64,000 bases of DNA from Neofusicoccum parvum (taxonomy: Eukaryota > Ascomycota > Dothideomycetes > Botryosphaeriales > Botryosphaeriaceae), in contig CP087219.1 of assembly GCA_020912385.1 (NCBI GenBank), forward strand, positions 434,001-498,000. The letters run 5' to 3'. Below are positions 10,594 through 22,556 of the stretch, in pieces. Under the pieces are notes generated by a model. It ran no database searches. It saw only the letters and a list, made by a program, of their open reading frames with translations, and was not told the DNA's origin. The position numbers were made by a program, and so were the translations under genes. The number at the start of each line of letters is the position of its first letter. The first letter of the stretch is position 1.

Positions 10594-11834
10594 TTTAATG
10601 GAGCGAAGACACACCGAAACTTATAGACGGAGCGAGGGCGCGCTAGCGTGGCTTCTCTCGTACACGGAGAGCCGACTGCGTGGGTATGCGGAGGCGGTGA
10701 TTCGGTACAGCGCTCACTAAAGTGGATCCCCCGACCGCCCGAGACGAGAGACCGGGACGGAGAGCGTCGGTGTAGCTGCGCCGTGGACGAGCTTGGCGCG
10801 GAGCAGTGCTGCGATGCGCGCGCCCGGGAGGCCCTCAAGCGCTGGGCGTGTATACACAGACGCGACGGGAACGGTATGCCGGAGGAAAGGCGGACTTAAG
10901 CTGCGCGGTGGTGGGCAGGGCGATTTGGGCGCAGCACCTCAGCTGCGAGCGAGGGCAGCGGGCTTTATGCCCGCGCCTGCCGCCTTGCAAGGATCCGCGA
11001 CCCGGCCAAGCCACCTTTAAAAGCGTGCCCAAACGCGCCGCCACTAACTCAACATCAACCTCATCTGCCTTCTGCCAACGCGCGCGCGCGGGAGCCCGCC
11101 TTGCGCGCGCGAGCCGGCTGTCCAGGCGGGCCGCGCGCGCCCGTGGCCACGACTGCGTGGCGACAGCAAGAGACCCCGAGACCAACACCGCGCCCGCCGC
11201 GCGCGTTGCCGCCGACTCTGCCCTGGCGGCTGAAGCCCGTAGCCTCGCCTCGCCTGCGCCATCGCGATCGCGTTTCCTCTGCCAGGGCCCAAGGCTGCCG
11301 GCTGCCAGCGGCCGGGCCTCTGTGACGGCCCCGGGCTTGATCTGGTCCGCCCACGCTGCTGCCCCGTTCGCTTTCATTTTTCTGGCCTTAGATTAGCTGC
11401 CCGTCTCGCACGAATCACACGAACCGTTCTCCCGCTACATATTTCCTGACTCATCGCACGTCTCGCCGTTGTCGGGGCACACGGCGCATTCTGGATACCA
11501 CCGTCTCCCATGGACTCCACAATTTCGGCATCATTTCAGTCTGTTGCGAGTGCTGTCCGCGGGTGTGTGTGCGACCTCCCTACGGACAACGGCATCTTGT
11601 GCTTGGTGTTACAGCTGCCGCCTAGCGCCTGCCGATTAAGCCCGACTGGTTCCTTCCTGGCCCAGCGCAAGAGATCTGACTTGATAGTTGGGCGCAGATC
11701 TAGGATCCACATGCCCGACAGGGAAGGTAGATGTGCTGGGGCTTGGGCTGCTTTCCTTTCTACAGGGCCAGCTACGTACGTCATCGACGAGCCTCATAAT
11801 TAAAGCCTGGCACTACAGCCCGCTCAAGCACGCG
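10594..11834. other. Intergenic, NOSIP 3' end to BUR6 start
   Basis: This 1.24 kb is GC-rich with CpG-dense runs such as the alternating GC near 11078-11087. Reading frames exist on both strands, but they are Arg/Ala-rich and look like composition artefacts. The right part (11400-11800) includes a 97-codon plus-strand frame from 11510 that I could not link to any family. Confidence 0.45.
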
Positions 11835-13071
11835 CTAGCACTGAAACGCCACGCCCTTCTTCTCCACCATGTTCTTTCCGCCACCTGCAAACCCCGTGCC
11901 TTCAGTCCTGATCTCCACGAGGCCAGGCTTCAACTTTTCCTTGTCCTTTTTCTTGCCCTCTTTGTCTTTCTTCGACTTCTTTTCCGGTGTCAGTGAGATC
12001 TCGCATACATAGCACCGAATGACACCAAATTCCGCGTTGGGATCGTGCGCATCAGCTTCCTTTGGTGGCGTCAGGAACTTTGAGGCGCAAGGCTTGCAGA
12101 GCACGTGGCCGCATGGTATTGCGAGCATTGCCTTGGTTGCATTGGTGAGTGCCTTGCGGCAACTGGGACAGCTGCGGACAGGATCGCCGTTCTTGGGATC
12201 CTTTTCTTCGGTGAAAGCCAGGGTTGTAAGAGTCTTGAGAGAGTACTCGTGTGGGTCGTCCTCGGGAGATCCTGGGCATATGGGGCTCAGCTTTACCTGC
12301 TTGGCGACTGCGTGTAGAGAGTCTTTGTTGGCGCTGTTGGAGTCGGGTGTTTGTGAAGGAACCCAGAATGAGGGTAGTGTTGACCTGGAAATAGCCTCGC
12401 GCTGCCGTGAGCCTGTCAGTCGAGTGATTCATACCACCAGCAATCATAGATAAATGCGAATTGAGGGCAGACAGACCTTCTCATCACTCAACGCCTTGCG
12501 CACCTTGCTCCGCTCCTCCCGCGCAACCCTCATGACCTCCTCTTCGTCAAACTCAAACTTCCTCTTGACGCCCTTCTTCCCGTCAGCGCCCTCCACCTCC
12601 CTCTCGACAGTGACCTTCCCTCCTTCCCTCCCCACAATCTTCCCGGCCATGCCCTTCGCCTCCAGCCCCATCTGCACCCTCTCGAAATCCTCAACTGCCC
12701 TCTTCTCCTCCTCAGCCTCCTGTCTCGCGCTATCCTCCACCTCTTCCTCAGCTCTGCGTTCAGCCTCCTTCTCTAACCGCTTGATCTCCTTGCGCTGGGC
12801 CAGCAGGTTGTTGATGGCGCACTCGCGGCAGAAGATGTCGCCATGGGCGCAGGCGACCGGGTCGCGCGACGGGAGCAGGCATAGCTTGCAGGACGAGAAC
12901 GGCAGGAAGGAGTCGCGCGTCAGACGCGTGCGCGAGGTGCCCCAGGTGGACTTGAGCTGGTCGCGTTCGTACGAGGTGAAGAAGGCGAGAGAGGTGTTGC
13001 GCTTGCCTGGTTGCTGGTCAGCGTGCTGTGTGAAGACGGCGATCTGATAGGCCCAACGTACTGTGCGACAT
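11835..13071 (-). CDS. NOSIP-family RING/U-box E3 ubiquitin ligase
   Basis: This is a fungal homologue of nitric-oxide-synthase-interacting protein, a nuclear E3 ligase with two modified RING/U-box halves. Exons are 13071-13062 (only 10 bases), 13006-12477 and 12401-11835, totalling 368 residues. Splicing the first exon gives [22 protein letters not shown], the conserved N-terminus. The first zinc-finger half ([24 protein letters not shown]) is followed by a coiled coil ([18 protein letters not shown]). The second half contains [28 protein letters not shown], and RCYVCE near the end. The C-terminus is Lys-rich. Intron 2 uses a weaker GTCTGT donor; I chose it because the join gives [21 protein letters not shown], which matches the family. 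It is divergent from TAZ1. Confidence 0.88.
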
Positions 13072-13467
13072 CTCAGGCGGTCGAGACAGCTCCGGCGCTG
13101 CCTTGTGTTGGCTCCAACGGCTGCGGCGAGGAAGAGCGGCGGGTTGACGTTTCGGCGGCGTCGGCAGAAGCGCGCGTCGTGCAGGTACCAGCGGGCGATG
13201 ATGACGACGGCCAGGACTTTCGGGCGGGAAGAAAAACGCGGAGAGGAGGGCGCGCGTGCGGGAGTCCAAGCTCCCGACAGGCTGCGGGTGCCGTCACAGC
13301 CAAGTCCCTGACCCGGCCGTTCACTGCGAAAATCTTAGGGCTCAACAACTTTCGTGTCAAACTCCACCCGTCACTCCACCCTCCCGCCCTTTTTTCTCCG
13401 CTCTTCCGTCTCTGCTGCGCGGCACGAATCGAACCCGCGTTTTGGATGAATCGGACGTGAACGCGCG
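13072..13467. promoter_or_regulatory. Shared divergent promoter, NOSIP / TAZ1
   Basis: These 396 bases separate the two start codons. The side nearest TAZ1 is pyrimidine-rich (CCCGCCCTTTTTTCTCCGC at about 13383-13401). No specific factor site could be assigned. Confidence 0.5.
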
Positions 13468-14849
13468 ATGCCGCAGGAGGAGCACCCGGCTGCTCCCAGC
13501 CTCCCATGGCGCTGTGGTTCCGTGGCGATCATGGGCGTCGTGGGCCTGGCGAGTCGAGGATTTCTGGCCGGCCTCAGCAACCTCGAGGTCAATGGCATGG
13601 ACGGCTTCCTCAAGCTCCTCGACGAACGCAAGGACGTCCAGGGACGTCAGCGGGGATTGATTACAGGTAAGCTCTCGCGCATCGCAACTCAATGGCGCGT
13701 CGCAGGAACCCAGCTTTTGCTGACAGCTCGCCCTTCGCGGCGCATTGGACGACAGTTTCCAACCACGTATCCGTGTATGATGTACGCCCTTACGCTTTTC
13801 GCGGGAGAGAAAATGCAAACTGCAAAAAGAGGACGGTCCTGCTAACTGACGCGCCACGTTTCCCGCCGTTGCAGACTGGATGATCCGTTGATCTGGGGCG
13901 CGCTGCCCTTGCGTTACATGTTCAATCCGGACAACCTGCGCTGGAGTCTCGCCAGCCACGACCTCGCCTTTCCGAACAGGTACGCCGCGCGCAAAGCATC
14001 TCCAGGCCCCGGCCGTGTCCCGCACAGAGCACTAACCACGCCGTGGCTCGCAGGATCCTCTCGACCTTCTTCTCCCTCGGCCAGACCCTCCCGTGCCACC
14101 GCCTCGCGCACTCCCCCCACGGCGGCCTCTTCCAGCCCACCATCACGCAAGCCATCCGCCTCCTCTCGCGCGCCCCCTTCGCCCCGCCACCCCGCCGCCA
14201 GCGCTCCGGCCAAAGCACCGACCCCGACGACATCCCCGACCCCTTCACCTCCGCCGCCCTCACCTACACCACGACCGGCCGCGACGCCTTCCCCGCGCCG
14301 GCCGCCTACCTCTCGCGCCGGCACGCCTGGGTGCACATCTTTCCGGAGGGCAAGGTCCACCAGAAGGAGGACCGCACCATGCGCTACTTCAAGTGGGGCG
14401 TCGCCCGCCTGATCCTCGAGAGCGAGCCGTGCCCGGACGTGGTGCCCATCTGGGTCGAGGGCCCCGAGCAGATCATGCACGAGGCGCGCGAGTTCCCGCG
14501 CTTCCTGCCGCGGCCCGGCAAGACGGTGAACGTGACGTTTGGGGAGAGGGTGGATGTGGAGAAGGTGTTTGGGGATCTGAGGGAGAGGTGGAGGAGATTG
14601 CGGGATAAGGATGGGGGAAGTGAGGGGTTGGAGGTGGGAGTGTTGAGTGAGGGGTTGAAGCATGGGAAGGAGGCGGTGGAGTTGAGGAAGGAGTGTACGA
14701 TGCGCGTCAGAGAGGAGGTGTTGAAGGTGAGGAGGTCGAGGGGCTTACCGGATGAGGACCCCAAGGCTGGGTTGGTGGAGACTTGGGCCTTGGAGGGTGG
14801 GAAGCAGGAAGGCAAGATGGATGATGAGAGCTGGGTGAAGGACACGTAA
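13468..14849 (+). CDS. TAZ1: Tafazzin, cardiolipin-remodelling transacylase
   Basis: Tafazzin transfers acyl chains from phospholipids to monolysocardiolipin on mitochondrial membranes. Exons are 13468-13666, 13756-13774, 13875-13979 and 14054-14849, giving 372 residues. Exon 2 is a 19-base microexon. With it the acyltransferase motif I reads VSNHVSVLDDP: the catalytic His is in exon 2 and the Asp of the HX4D motif is in exon 3. Without it the motif is lost, which supports the model. Other blocks seen are LRYMFNPDNLRWSLASHDL, HIFPEGKVHQ (motif III) and VPIWVEGPEQIM. The C-terminal 100 residues are charged and probably helical. All splice sites are GT-AG and the phases close exactly. The N-terminus (LPWRCGSVAIMGVVGL...FLKLLDERKD) supports the first ATG. 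Confidence 0.94.
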
Positions 14850-16589
14850 GGTTCCCAGACTCTCAACCGAAGGTCGAGACTATGTAGATATGTAAGCACT
14901 CGCATTGTAGAATCACCAGAGAAGAGAGAGCAGCGTTTTGAAAAGATATCAATGTATTTTGCCCTCAAATTAGCTCTCTAGTTCACACCGACGAACCTAG
15001 CAAGGCGGTGTCCCCCGGAAGGGCGCCAGCGGTTGTCTGCGACTTTGGCTTGTTCTCATCATCGGGCAATGAAACATTCATCCTCCTGCCTCCAATCCCC
15101 TCCACAGGCTCCCCACCACCAACCACTCCCAACTCCAACCCCTTCTCTCCCTTGCCTCGCCCCCGTCCTTCCACCACACCCAAGGACCTCCCGTCCTCAT
15201 CACCTCCACCGCCGCCACCCAAAACACCTCCTCTCTCACCCACCCTTCGCCCCTCTCCCTCCCCATCTCCACCCCCAGCCGCCTCACCTCCCCCTAACAG
15301 CACACACCACGCCCACCCCCGCCCAAACGCGCCTCCGATTGAAAACTACAGTTTAGCACTATCATCAACCACAGCTGCAGCGCGCCAAAAAGCGGGCGAG
15401 CGGGCCTCAAGGCTGGTTGTCTTGTCGTCATAAGCACGCCCCGGTATACGCGCTCAGCGCGAGTGAGGGAAGAAAGACGGGGTGCCGACACGGGGCGCGC
15501 GAGAGGGGTGTAGAGACAACGACGACGGGGAGCAAAAGGACGACGGGAGGAGAACGACGGGATGGGCAGTCGAACGGAGTGAGCGAGGAGGAAGAGGAGG
15601 GGAGGTGACTAGGGAGCTTCGGGCGCGAAGAAAAACGGGCAGGAGGAAAAAGAGGGGAGGAGCGAAGAGGGAAGCATGGTGATGGGGTCTGGTGACGGAG
15701 GTGGAGACAGGAGCGCCGAACGACGGGCGACGCGAAGAACCGTAGGCAGCGAGTGCTGCTTCGCAAAGCAGGGCCGCCTCCCCCCGCTCCGATCTCTGTT
15801 CTTGGAGTCAGTCAGCGCCGGGCAGCTTGTGTATGTGTGCTGCGGGCCGGCTCGTGATAGCTCTGGTGAGGTTTGTCGTCACTGTGGGGGGAAGCGGGTT
15901 CGCTCTGGTTCGTTCACGCCGCTGTTGTTCGTTGAAGAAAGACGAGGTGGTGGGCGGATGCCTTGTGGCAGGGTGAGACGCGATTTGCGCGTCAAGGTTG
16001 TTCCGCCCGCCGAAGATTTCCTGCGCGCTTCGCCGCTTGGGCGACCGAAGGATGGTGGCCGTCTTAAGTCGTGACCGCAAGAGTGTTGCAAGTAATGTGC
16101 GACCCGCCCATGTAGGTGGACGAGTAGTCAATGTCCACAAGCGCCAACATTCGATCCGCACCACTCCAAGCGGAAATTAGGTATCATTGAGGGTATCTTA
16201 TGCCAGCCAGCCAGCCAGCCCCGTTTATTGTGCCCGCCATGTTTGCTCCCATCGTGCTTCCCTGCGACCCCAGAGTAGTAATACAAGAGCGACCACGCTT
16301 TCAGAAACGAAGGCAGCATGTATCTCTCCGTCTTGCATCATCGATGTATACCCAAGTCCCAGATATGCGAACTCAAAAAAAAAAAAAAAAGAGAGAGCTT
16401 CCAAAAAGAACGAGGACCAACGCCAAATCGTATACCATCCATCCAGCCCAGCCGAGCTCCTGTCGTCCCACGCTAAAAGGGAAAAAACTTTAATAACGAA
16501 AAGAAAGGTACACCAGAAGAAACAATCCCGCTGCCGCAAAAGGTCTGTTAGCCGGACGGAGAGTTGAGAAAGCAAGAAGACAAGCAAGC
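14850..16589. other. Convergent spacer with strand-asymmetric low-complexity DNA
   Basis: These 1.74 kb lie between the 3' ends of TAZ1 and SGF73. From about 15060 to 15330 the plus strand is nearly all C, T and A (CCACC-type runs). From about 15540 to 15680 it is almost purely purine (GGAGGAAGAGG-type). Frames on both strands here are Pro- or Gly-rich and I do not call them genes. A (CCAG)n run is at 16203-16220 and a poly-A run of about 16 lies at 16376-16391. Confidence 0.55.
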
Positions 16590-18074
16590 TTAGCCCACCG
16601 CCCCGACACCAGAAACACTCTGCTTCCTGCTCGGCGGCGGCAGCTGCCCCGGCAGTATCTGCCTGGGCCCATGCCCACCAATGCTGGCCTGCCTCCTGCC
16701 GGCCAGCCCACCACCGCTTCCATCCATGCTCATGCCATCGCCGCCAGCCGCCGCGTTCGCACCGCTCATGAACCCCGCGAACGCCGTGCCCGGGTCGGCG
16801 CTGCCGAAGATGCCGCTCAGGTAGCCGGTTGAAATGGAGGCGCGAGGAGGCGCGGCCATGCCGCCGTCGGTGGTAGCGGCGGACTGAGGGGGGTGGCCGT
16901 GGTTGTTGTTGGCGGGAGGGAGGCCGGTCGAGAAGAGGCCGGCGCCACGGGAGCCGCCCATTGCGTTCTGGAGCATTTCCTTGATGCGGATGTTGCGGTA
17001 CTTGGACTGCATGGAGACCAGGGGGCGGGAGACGAGGGGCTGAGGGCGCGAGCGGGCGATGGCGGCCATGATGGCATCTTTCTCCTCGTCCGAGTCGATG
17101 GGCGCGTGGTTGTCGAAGTCTTCGGGGAGCGGCGCGTTGGCGTCGATGGCGGCGCGCTGCTGCTTGGCCTGGTTCTTCTTCTGGTATTGCGCCAGCAGCA
17201 TATCGTACGGCAGCGAGCGCCCCGGCACCGCGCGCTTCGCGCCCATCGAGTGCGACTTGCACGTCAGGCTGCGCGCGCACATGGACCCGTTCGGCAGCAG
17301 CACGCCGCACTGCTTCTCCACGTCCACCGGGCCCTTGGGCTTGGGCACCTTGGCCTTCGGCTCATCCTTTTTCTTCTTCTTGGCCGGCGCCTTTTCCGCG
17401 TCGCCGTCGGCCTTGCGCTTCTTGCTCTTCTTAGCTCCCTCGCCGTCCAGCGCCCCTTTTGCGCTCTTGCGCGCGTTCTTGGGCGGGCCGTCGTCGTCGT
17501 CGTCGGCGATGCCCTTTTCGCGCCGGATCGCCGCCTCCTTCGCCTCCTTGGCCTCCTTCTTCTTCTTCAGCTTCGCTTGTTTCTTGTCCAGGCACTCCTT
17601 GATGTGGTCCTTGGCCGCGGTGCGCAGCACGGGACGCCGACAGTGGCGACATTGCACGGTGTCGAGGTGGTCGTCTAGGGGGCGGTTCGTGGGGAAGGCG
17701 GCCGTGGTCTTCTCGTCCAGCTGGTTTACGAGCGGCGAGGCGGGTGCGGAGGGCGGTGGGATCTTCTTGTCGTTGGCGTCTGTGAGGCTGTTGTCAGCAT
17801 CGGGGGTGCTGCGGCGCAGCGGATTCGTGCGGCGCATGGCGTACCGGTTATCTCGCTCTCCTTCCAGTTGCCCGGCTGGGACTGCTTGACGTTGGACTTC
17901 CTGAGCTTGAAGGTCGCGGGCTTCTTGTCCTTGTCGGTAAAGATTCCATCGTAGGCGCGGGCGTCAACCAGGCTCTGCTTGGAGCCTGGCGCTTTCGATA
18001 CAGTGTCAGCTTCGCGGAGGTCAGCACACGCGACCGGGGGGTGACGTACTCTTGCGCGCGCCGTTGGCCACCAT
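16590..18074 (-). CDS. SGF73: SAGA deubiquitinase-module anchor Sgf73 (ataxin-7 SCA7 domain)
   Basis: Sgf73 tethers the Ubp8-Sgf11-Sus1 deubiquitinase module to SAGA and helps remove ubiquitin from H2B. Exons are 18074-18050 (25 bases), 17991-17845 and 17779-16590, giving 453 residues. The longest open frame begins further in with a false N-terminus; splicing replaces it with MVANGARKTPGSKQSLVDARAYDG and then WKESEITDANDKKIPPP. An N-terminal zinc finger (QCRHCRRPVLRTAAKDHIKEC), expected to bind Ubp8, lies near residues 102-122. A long Lys-rich stretch follows. The SCA7 domain (VDVEKQCGVLLPNGSMCARSL...HSMGAKRAVPGRSLPYDMLL) is near residues 205-265. The C-terminal third is Gly/Ser/Pro-rich and disordered. 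Introns are 58 and 65 bases. Confidence 0.92.
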
Positions 18075-19334
18075 GCTGGGAGCCTCTGGTGAGCGCTATG
18101 AATATTCAGATACGTGAGATAGCGAAAGCTGCTCTGGGCGCATTGAGGCGGAGGTGCAAGGCTGATGGGATGAGGTCCGCGTGTGGGGGATGCCCTCCGG
18201 TCGCGAGGCAGCCCTAACATTAGCCCCGTTCCATCACGACCACACACCCGACGTCACGAGCAGCGAGGCCAGTCCGGACCGTGCTACAGCAAGCGCGCCA
18301 CAGGCAGCTGGAGCGCTCGTCCGGATGCGTTTGGCACTGCTTTTACTACAAATGTGCGTCCGGGCGAATGCACCTACTACCCATGAAGCCAGGCGCGTGT
18401 TGCAATCCTTTCCGAGCCCATCTCGAACAGCCTGAGGCTTCGTGACAGCTTCACTCAGGTCCCACAATGCAGATGCTCAAGCCACTCGTTCTTCGCTCTG
18501 TATTTCGTTGCATGCAAATACGCTCAATCAGCAGGGCCGTCCCGTCTAATGTACAGTCGCTGGGAAGATACTTGAGCAGCAGCCTGGCGCCAGAACGAAC
18601 CGCCGAAGCCGACTCCTGAAAGGCAGCCGGTCAACTGCGCGCTGGAAAAGGAGGCAGAAGAGAAGAAAAGAAATGACGTCTGTAATCTTTTAGAAGGGAC
18701 CCCACCACAGTGTGCACCAGAGCGCCGAGAGCACCATCGCCAGATAGCAAACCCCAGCCTTCAGCCTCCCATACTATGCATGAGGATCTCTGAAAAGCCA
18801 CCCACATTCATACCACCTTGCAACGCCCGTGAGATGCCGCCAGGAGAAAGTTGAGAAAAATAAATCGACGGAAATGAAGAGGAACACAGAACCCCGCCGA
18901 CGTTACCGCTCGGGAAAACCAGGAAATTTTTCGTCGGCTGCTACCGAATTCAGACACGTTTGGCAGCAACAGTCCGAGACCGGAGCATCCTGGCCATGCA
19001 TTGACAAAGTAAACCAGAAGCTTGCCACCAGCAGTACCAGTGACCCCGAGAAGTTGCCGCATCTCCAGAACGTCAGAGCACTAAAACTGAAGAAAGAATC
19101 AAAGGGCTCCGTGTAGAGGTCTCATGCCACTCATCAGTCGTATCGTTTCAGAGGAAAAAATGAAACCGCGGAGCCTAGTGGAAGTCGCCAGACAGAATCC
19201 ATGATGCATCATTGCTGTTGGAATATTGCTGAAATTGGCGGGAACTTGCCACACACCGACAATGGTCGTTCAAAAGAAGTAACACCGTGGCTGGAAACCA
19301 GCAGCTGATCCGTGAGGACTTTTGACATATTCTA
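18075..19334. other. Intergenic, ITC1 3' end to SGF73 start
   Basis: This 1.26 kb spacer holds the SGF73 promoter at its right-hand start side and the ITC1 terminator. I see no credible gene. Confidence 0.45.
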
Positions 19335-22300
19335 TTACCGTCCACCCTTCTTCGACCGTGAGTTCTTGGCCTTCGTTTTCGGCGGCGGTTGCTGGGAGTG
19401 GAGGTGCTCCAATTCGTCGAGCGCGTAGGAGTTCTCCCACTTGAGACACCAATACTTCGACGAGTCATTGTCTGTGTACGTCTTTTTCCTGGTCTGGATC
19501 CCCGTGGTGTCCTCACCCGCCGTCTTCTGCGCCTGAACTTCGCTGAGGTGGTTCTTCCAGTTAACCATGTACTCAATGATCGAGTCCTGCCAGTTGCTGA
19601 GCTCTTTCTTGAGCTTCAGTTCGCGGTGGCCACGGTCGTCGAGCCACTCATGGATCTTCTGTACATCCTCCGGGTTGTCGATGAAACCCCACTGCGTGGA
19701 GTCCGTCAGGTGGACAGGGCCCTCTTCTTGGTCACGGCGCTCATTCATAGTCAGGCCAGTGAGCGCCTTGTATTCCTTCTCGTCTTCGGGAGTCTCATGT
19801 TCCAGAAGGGGTTGGTCAAGCTCGTCTGGGCCCTGCACCCACAGGCGTCCATTGACATAGCCGTACTCGGCGGTGGAGCTTGTAGGTAGGCCACCAAGTG
19901 GCATACCCCATCTCTCAAGCCACCAATATGTGTTGCAGAATCGGTCCTTGCCGAGACAACGGAGTTGCTGGCATTGGTTCTCTCGAAGCTCTTCATCGAA
20001 CTTCTTGATTTCGGCCTCGCAGGTCTTGATTGCTTCGTTAGTCTTGTCGATCTTCTTCAGCAGCTCGCGGTAAGCATTTCTTTGCTTTGCCCTTTCGGCT
20101 TCTTCCTTTTCCTTGCGTTCGCGCTCTTTCCGTGTTGCCTCATCCTCATGTTTTCGCTTCCGGCTGTTGGCGCGACGAAGTCTACGGGCACCCTCTTCAT
20201 CTTCTGCAGCGTCTTGTTCGGCATTCGTGTCCGGCTCTGTGACACCTGACATGCTGACGTCGCCATTAGTCTCCGCGGGTGGAGAAACGGACAACGTGGC
20301 TGGGTAGTCCATCTTCCTCTTCTGCTCCAATTGTCCCAACTCCGCCTGATACTCTTTTCGCTTCTTCTGCTGTTCCATCTTTTGATTCCTGATGGACGTC
20401 ATGTTGATGTTGCAATTCTGCATGTACGTCCGAACAGCGTCGGTGAATGTAGCGTACTGTGTGATTATGCCCAGTGCGGCAATGCGGAGGTTGATGTCCA
20501 GAGTATTGTACTGAAGAGCCACCGTCTCGGGATCAGGGTCCAATTCCGAAGGCACAAGATGAGCGAGGATCTTCTCGCACACTTCCTTACGACGAGGGTT
20601 AAGAGCGGCCTGACGCAACGTTCCAACCAAAACAGACTGCCAACCTCCATCTTGAAAGCTACGTCGCCCCAAGTGGTCAATCCAGTCGAATTGGGAGAGC
20701 AGCTCTGAGGCACGATTAGCCTGCTCGGACCCAGTCTCCTTGACCGGCTCAGACTCGATTATTTCCTGAGCTTGCAGTTTGCTTAGGCTGGCACGTGTGC
20801 GCCTTGCAGGAGGGGTCTCAGAGCGTGCTGGTGTCGGAGACTTGCTGGTCTTTTCGGTTTCATCGTCCTCTGGCTCAATATCTTGAGAGAACTCGGCGGC
20901 CAGATCCGAAAGTACCATAATATGACCCTTTTCGTCAACCAGTTGCTTCAAAACCGCACAATGCACCTCCACAAGGAGCTCGCAGTTCACAGCATCGCCA
21001 TGATAGCTAAGTGCTTCGATGAAATCATCTATCGTAAACGAATCGAGGATGAAGACTTCGGCATGCACGTTAAGGGTTTGCCAGACAAACAGCAGGTCTC
21101 CAACGGACTTCATCTGAATGCCAAGCTTGTCTGCAGGGGGCTCGGCTCTCGGAGGGACGTCATCGGACAGGAATTTGAGCGCAGGACGCTGAAGACCATT
21201 GCGCTTCGGCTGGATAAGAAGATCTTCGATGGGATACTTGATTGGTGCAGGGCGCGGGGGTACCTGAGAGGGAGGAGGCCTGGAAGGGATCGTGATTGGG
21301 TGTTGAGGTGGGCCGTATTGACCGTTGATGGGAACCGGCGGAGTACCATGGCTACCTGGAGGCGGCTGAAAGGGGGGAGGGGCAGGAACGCCAGGTCCTG
21401 GCCTGAATACACCTGTAGCAGGAGGCAGGGGTGGCGGGAACATTGCCTGTTGGAAGGCCACAGTCTGCGGAGGCTGTCGCTGCAGCTCATTTCCTGGGCC
21501 CCTATAGTAGTTGAAGAACGTAGTGGGTTCGCTCTTCACTACATTCTTCTTGGCCTCAGCAATTCCCTGCGCCGTGAGATGGTAGGGAACTTCTCTTGGT
21601 AACCTGAATTCTGCGACAAGCTCCGGCTTCACTTGCCATGGCGCGCCCTTGTAGTTCTCGCTATGTGCGATGTTCCTAATAAAGCTTCGCAGAATTGATC
21701 TAGAGTATGTCCTGCGGTCTCTCGACAACCTCTTACTATCCAGAAGCATGTCGTTGGATGAGTCTTCGTTCTGCACGGTGACAAAGTAGCGGGATAGCGG
21801 CGGTTGGTTGAGCGTAGGGTGATTCCTGACGTCCACCGACGGAGAAAACGTGATCTTGTCGCGAATTATCCCAGGTACACGCTTGTCCACATTTTCGTCG
21901 ATTTGAGCAATGACGTGCTCGCCCGGGTAGTAGTCGTCCTTCAAATCGGCGTGGACCCGAGTCACCAGCTCCTCAAGGCGGGGAATGGTCGAATGGTGGA
22001 CTTTGCGGCACACCTGATACCGCAGAGGGCCAGGGAAGATGCTCCTAATCTCACGGGCATCCTCGTCCTACGCGTCGTCAACGCACGCGCCAAGGGAAGC
22101 CTGCCGGGTATACGCACCTCCGCCTCAAGCGCGTCAAAGAAAGATAAATTGCCCTGGCCGGTGATCTGGTTCGTGAATTGCTTCTGCGCTAGGTTAGAGT
22201 CGGTGGCGGTCTGCAAAGTAGAGCTCTGCGCAGCTTACCTTGCGGTAGAAGTCCAGTCTGGCGCGTGTTAGTATTTTTGATCGACGTCATGCGAAAAAAC

Positions 22301-22556
22301 AGCACCAAGCCTACCTTGTCGCGTACTTGTCGTACTCCGTGAAGATTTCACCCGTCGCTTTGATCATCCACACCTACACGTCCCGTCAGCTTCCTCTTCC
22401 TGCGCGCCCGCGTCTCTGGTGTGTTGTATACGTACGGCGGTGTTTTCGTCCCGGATGTTGGGGTCGGACACGAAGGTCACTGGGGCCCTTTTGTAGAAGA
22501 CCTGGAGCAATTAGCACTCCGACGGGGTGCAAGAGGAACGGAGATGGGCTCACCAT
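19335..22556 (-). CDS. ITC1: ISWI complex subunit Itc1/ACF1-like (WAC-DDT-WHIM)
   Basis: This is the non-catalytic partner of the ISWI ATPase that sets nucleosome spacing. Exons are 22556-22554 (only the ATG), 22501-22436, 22373-22315, 22257-22239 (19 bases), 22183-22118 and 22067-19335, giving 981 residues. The five introns, 50-62 bases, sit in the first 490 bases. The join yields the WAC domain (MVFYKRAPVTFVSDPNIRDE, then DFYRKKQFTNQITGQGNLSF) over about residues 1-115. The DDT domain (MKSVGDLLFVWQTLNVHAEVF) is near 388-450. WHIM1 is near 560-615 (EVCEKILAHLVPSE...LDINLRIAALGII) and WHIM2/3 near 775-895 (LGKDRFCNTYWWLERWGMP). A Pro-rich linker precedes DDT and a charged coiled coil separates the WHIM parts. 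The C-terminus is basic. There is no PHD or bromodomain, as in yeast Itc1. Confidence 0.92.

Noticed and set aside
10835..11377. Minus-strand Arg/Ala-rich frame in the BUR6-NOSIP spacer
   Set aside because: It has extreme GC content, alternating GC runs and equally long frames on the opposite strand. No protein family was recognised.
11510..11803. Plus-strand 97-codon frame in the BUR6-NOSIP spacer
   Set aside because: It is short, has no family resemblance and no supporting splice or promoter context. It may be a small orphan gene but cannot be supported from sequence alone.
13419..13474. tRNA-like minus-strand element with a 7-bp GCGGCAT/GTGCCGC pairing and GGTTCGATTC
   Set aside because: Total length is only 56 bases, the T-stem does not pair, and no anticodon arm forms. 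It also overlaps the TAZ1 start codon. Taken as coincidence.
15008..15433. Proline-rich plus-strand frame (142 codons) and glycine-rich minus-strand frame at 14983-15303
   Set aside because: Both arise from the CCACC-type low-complexity block. Neither has conserved-looking sequence outside it.
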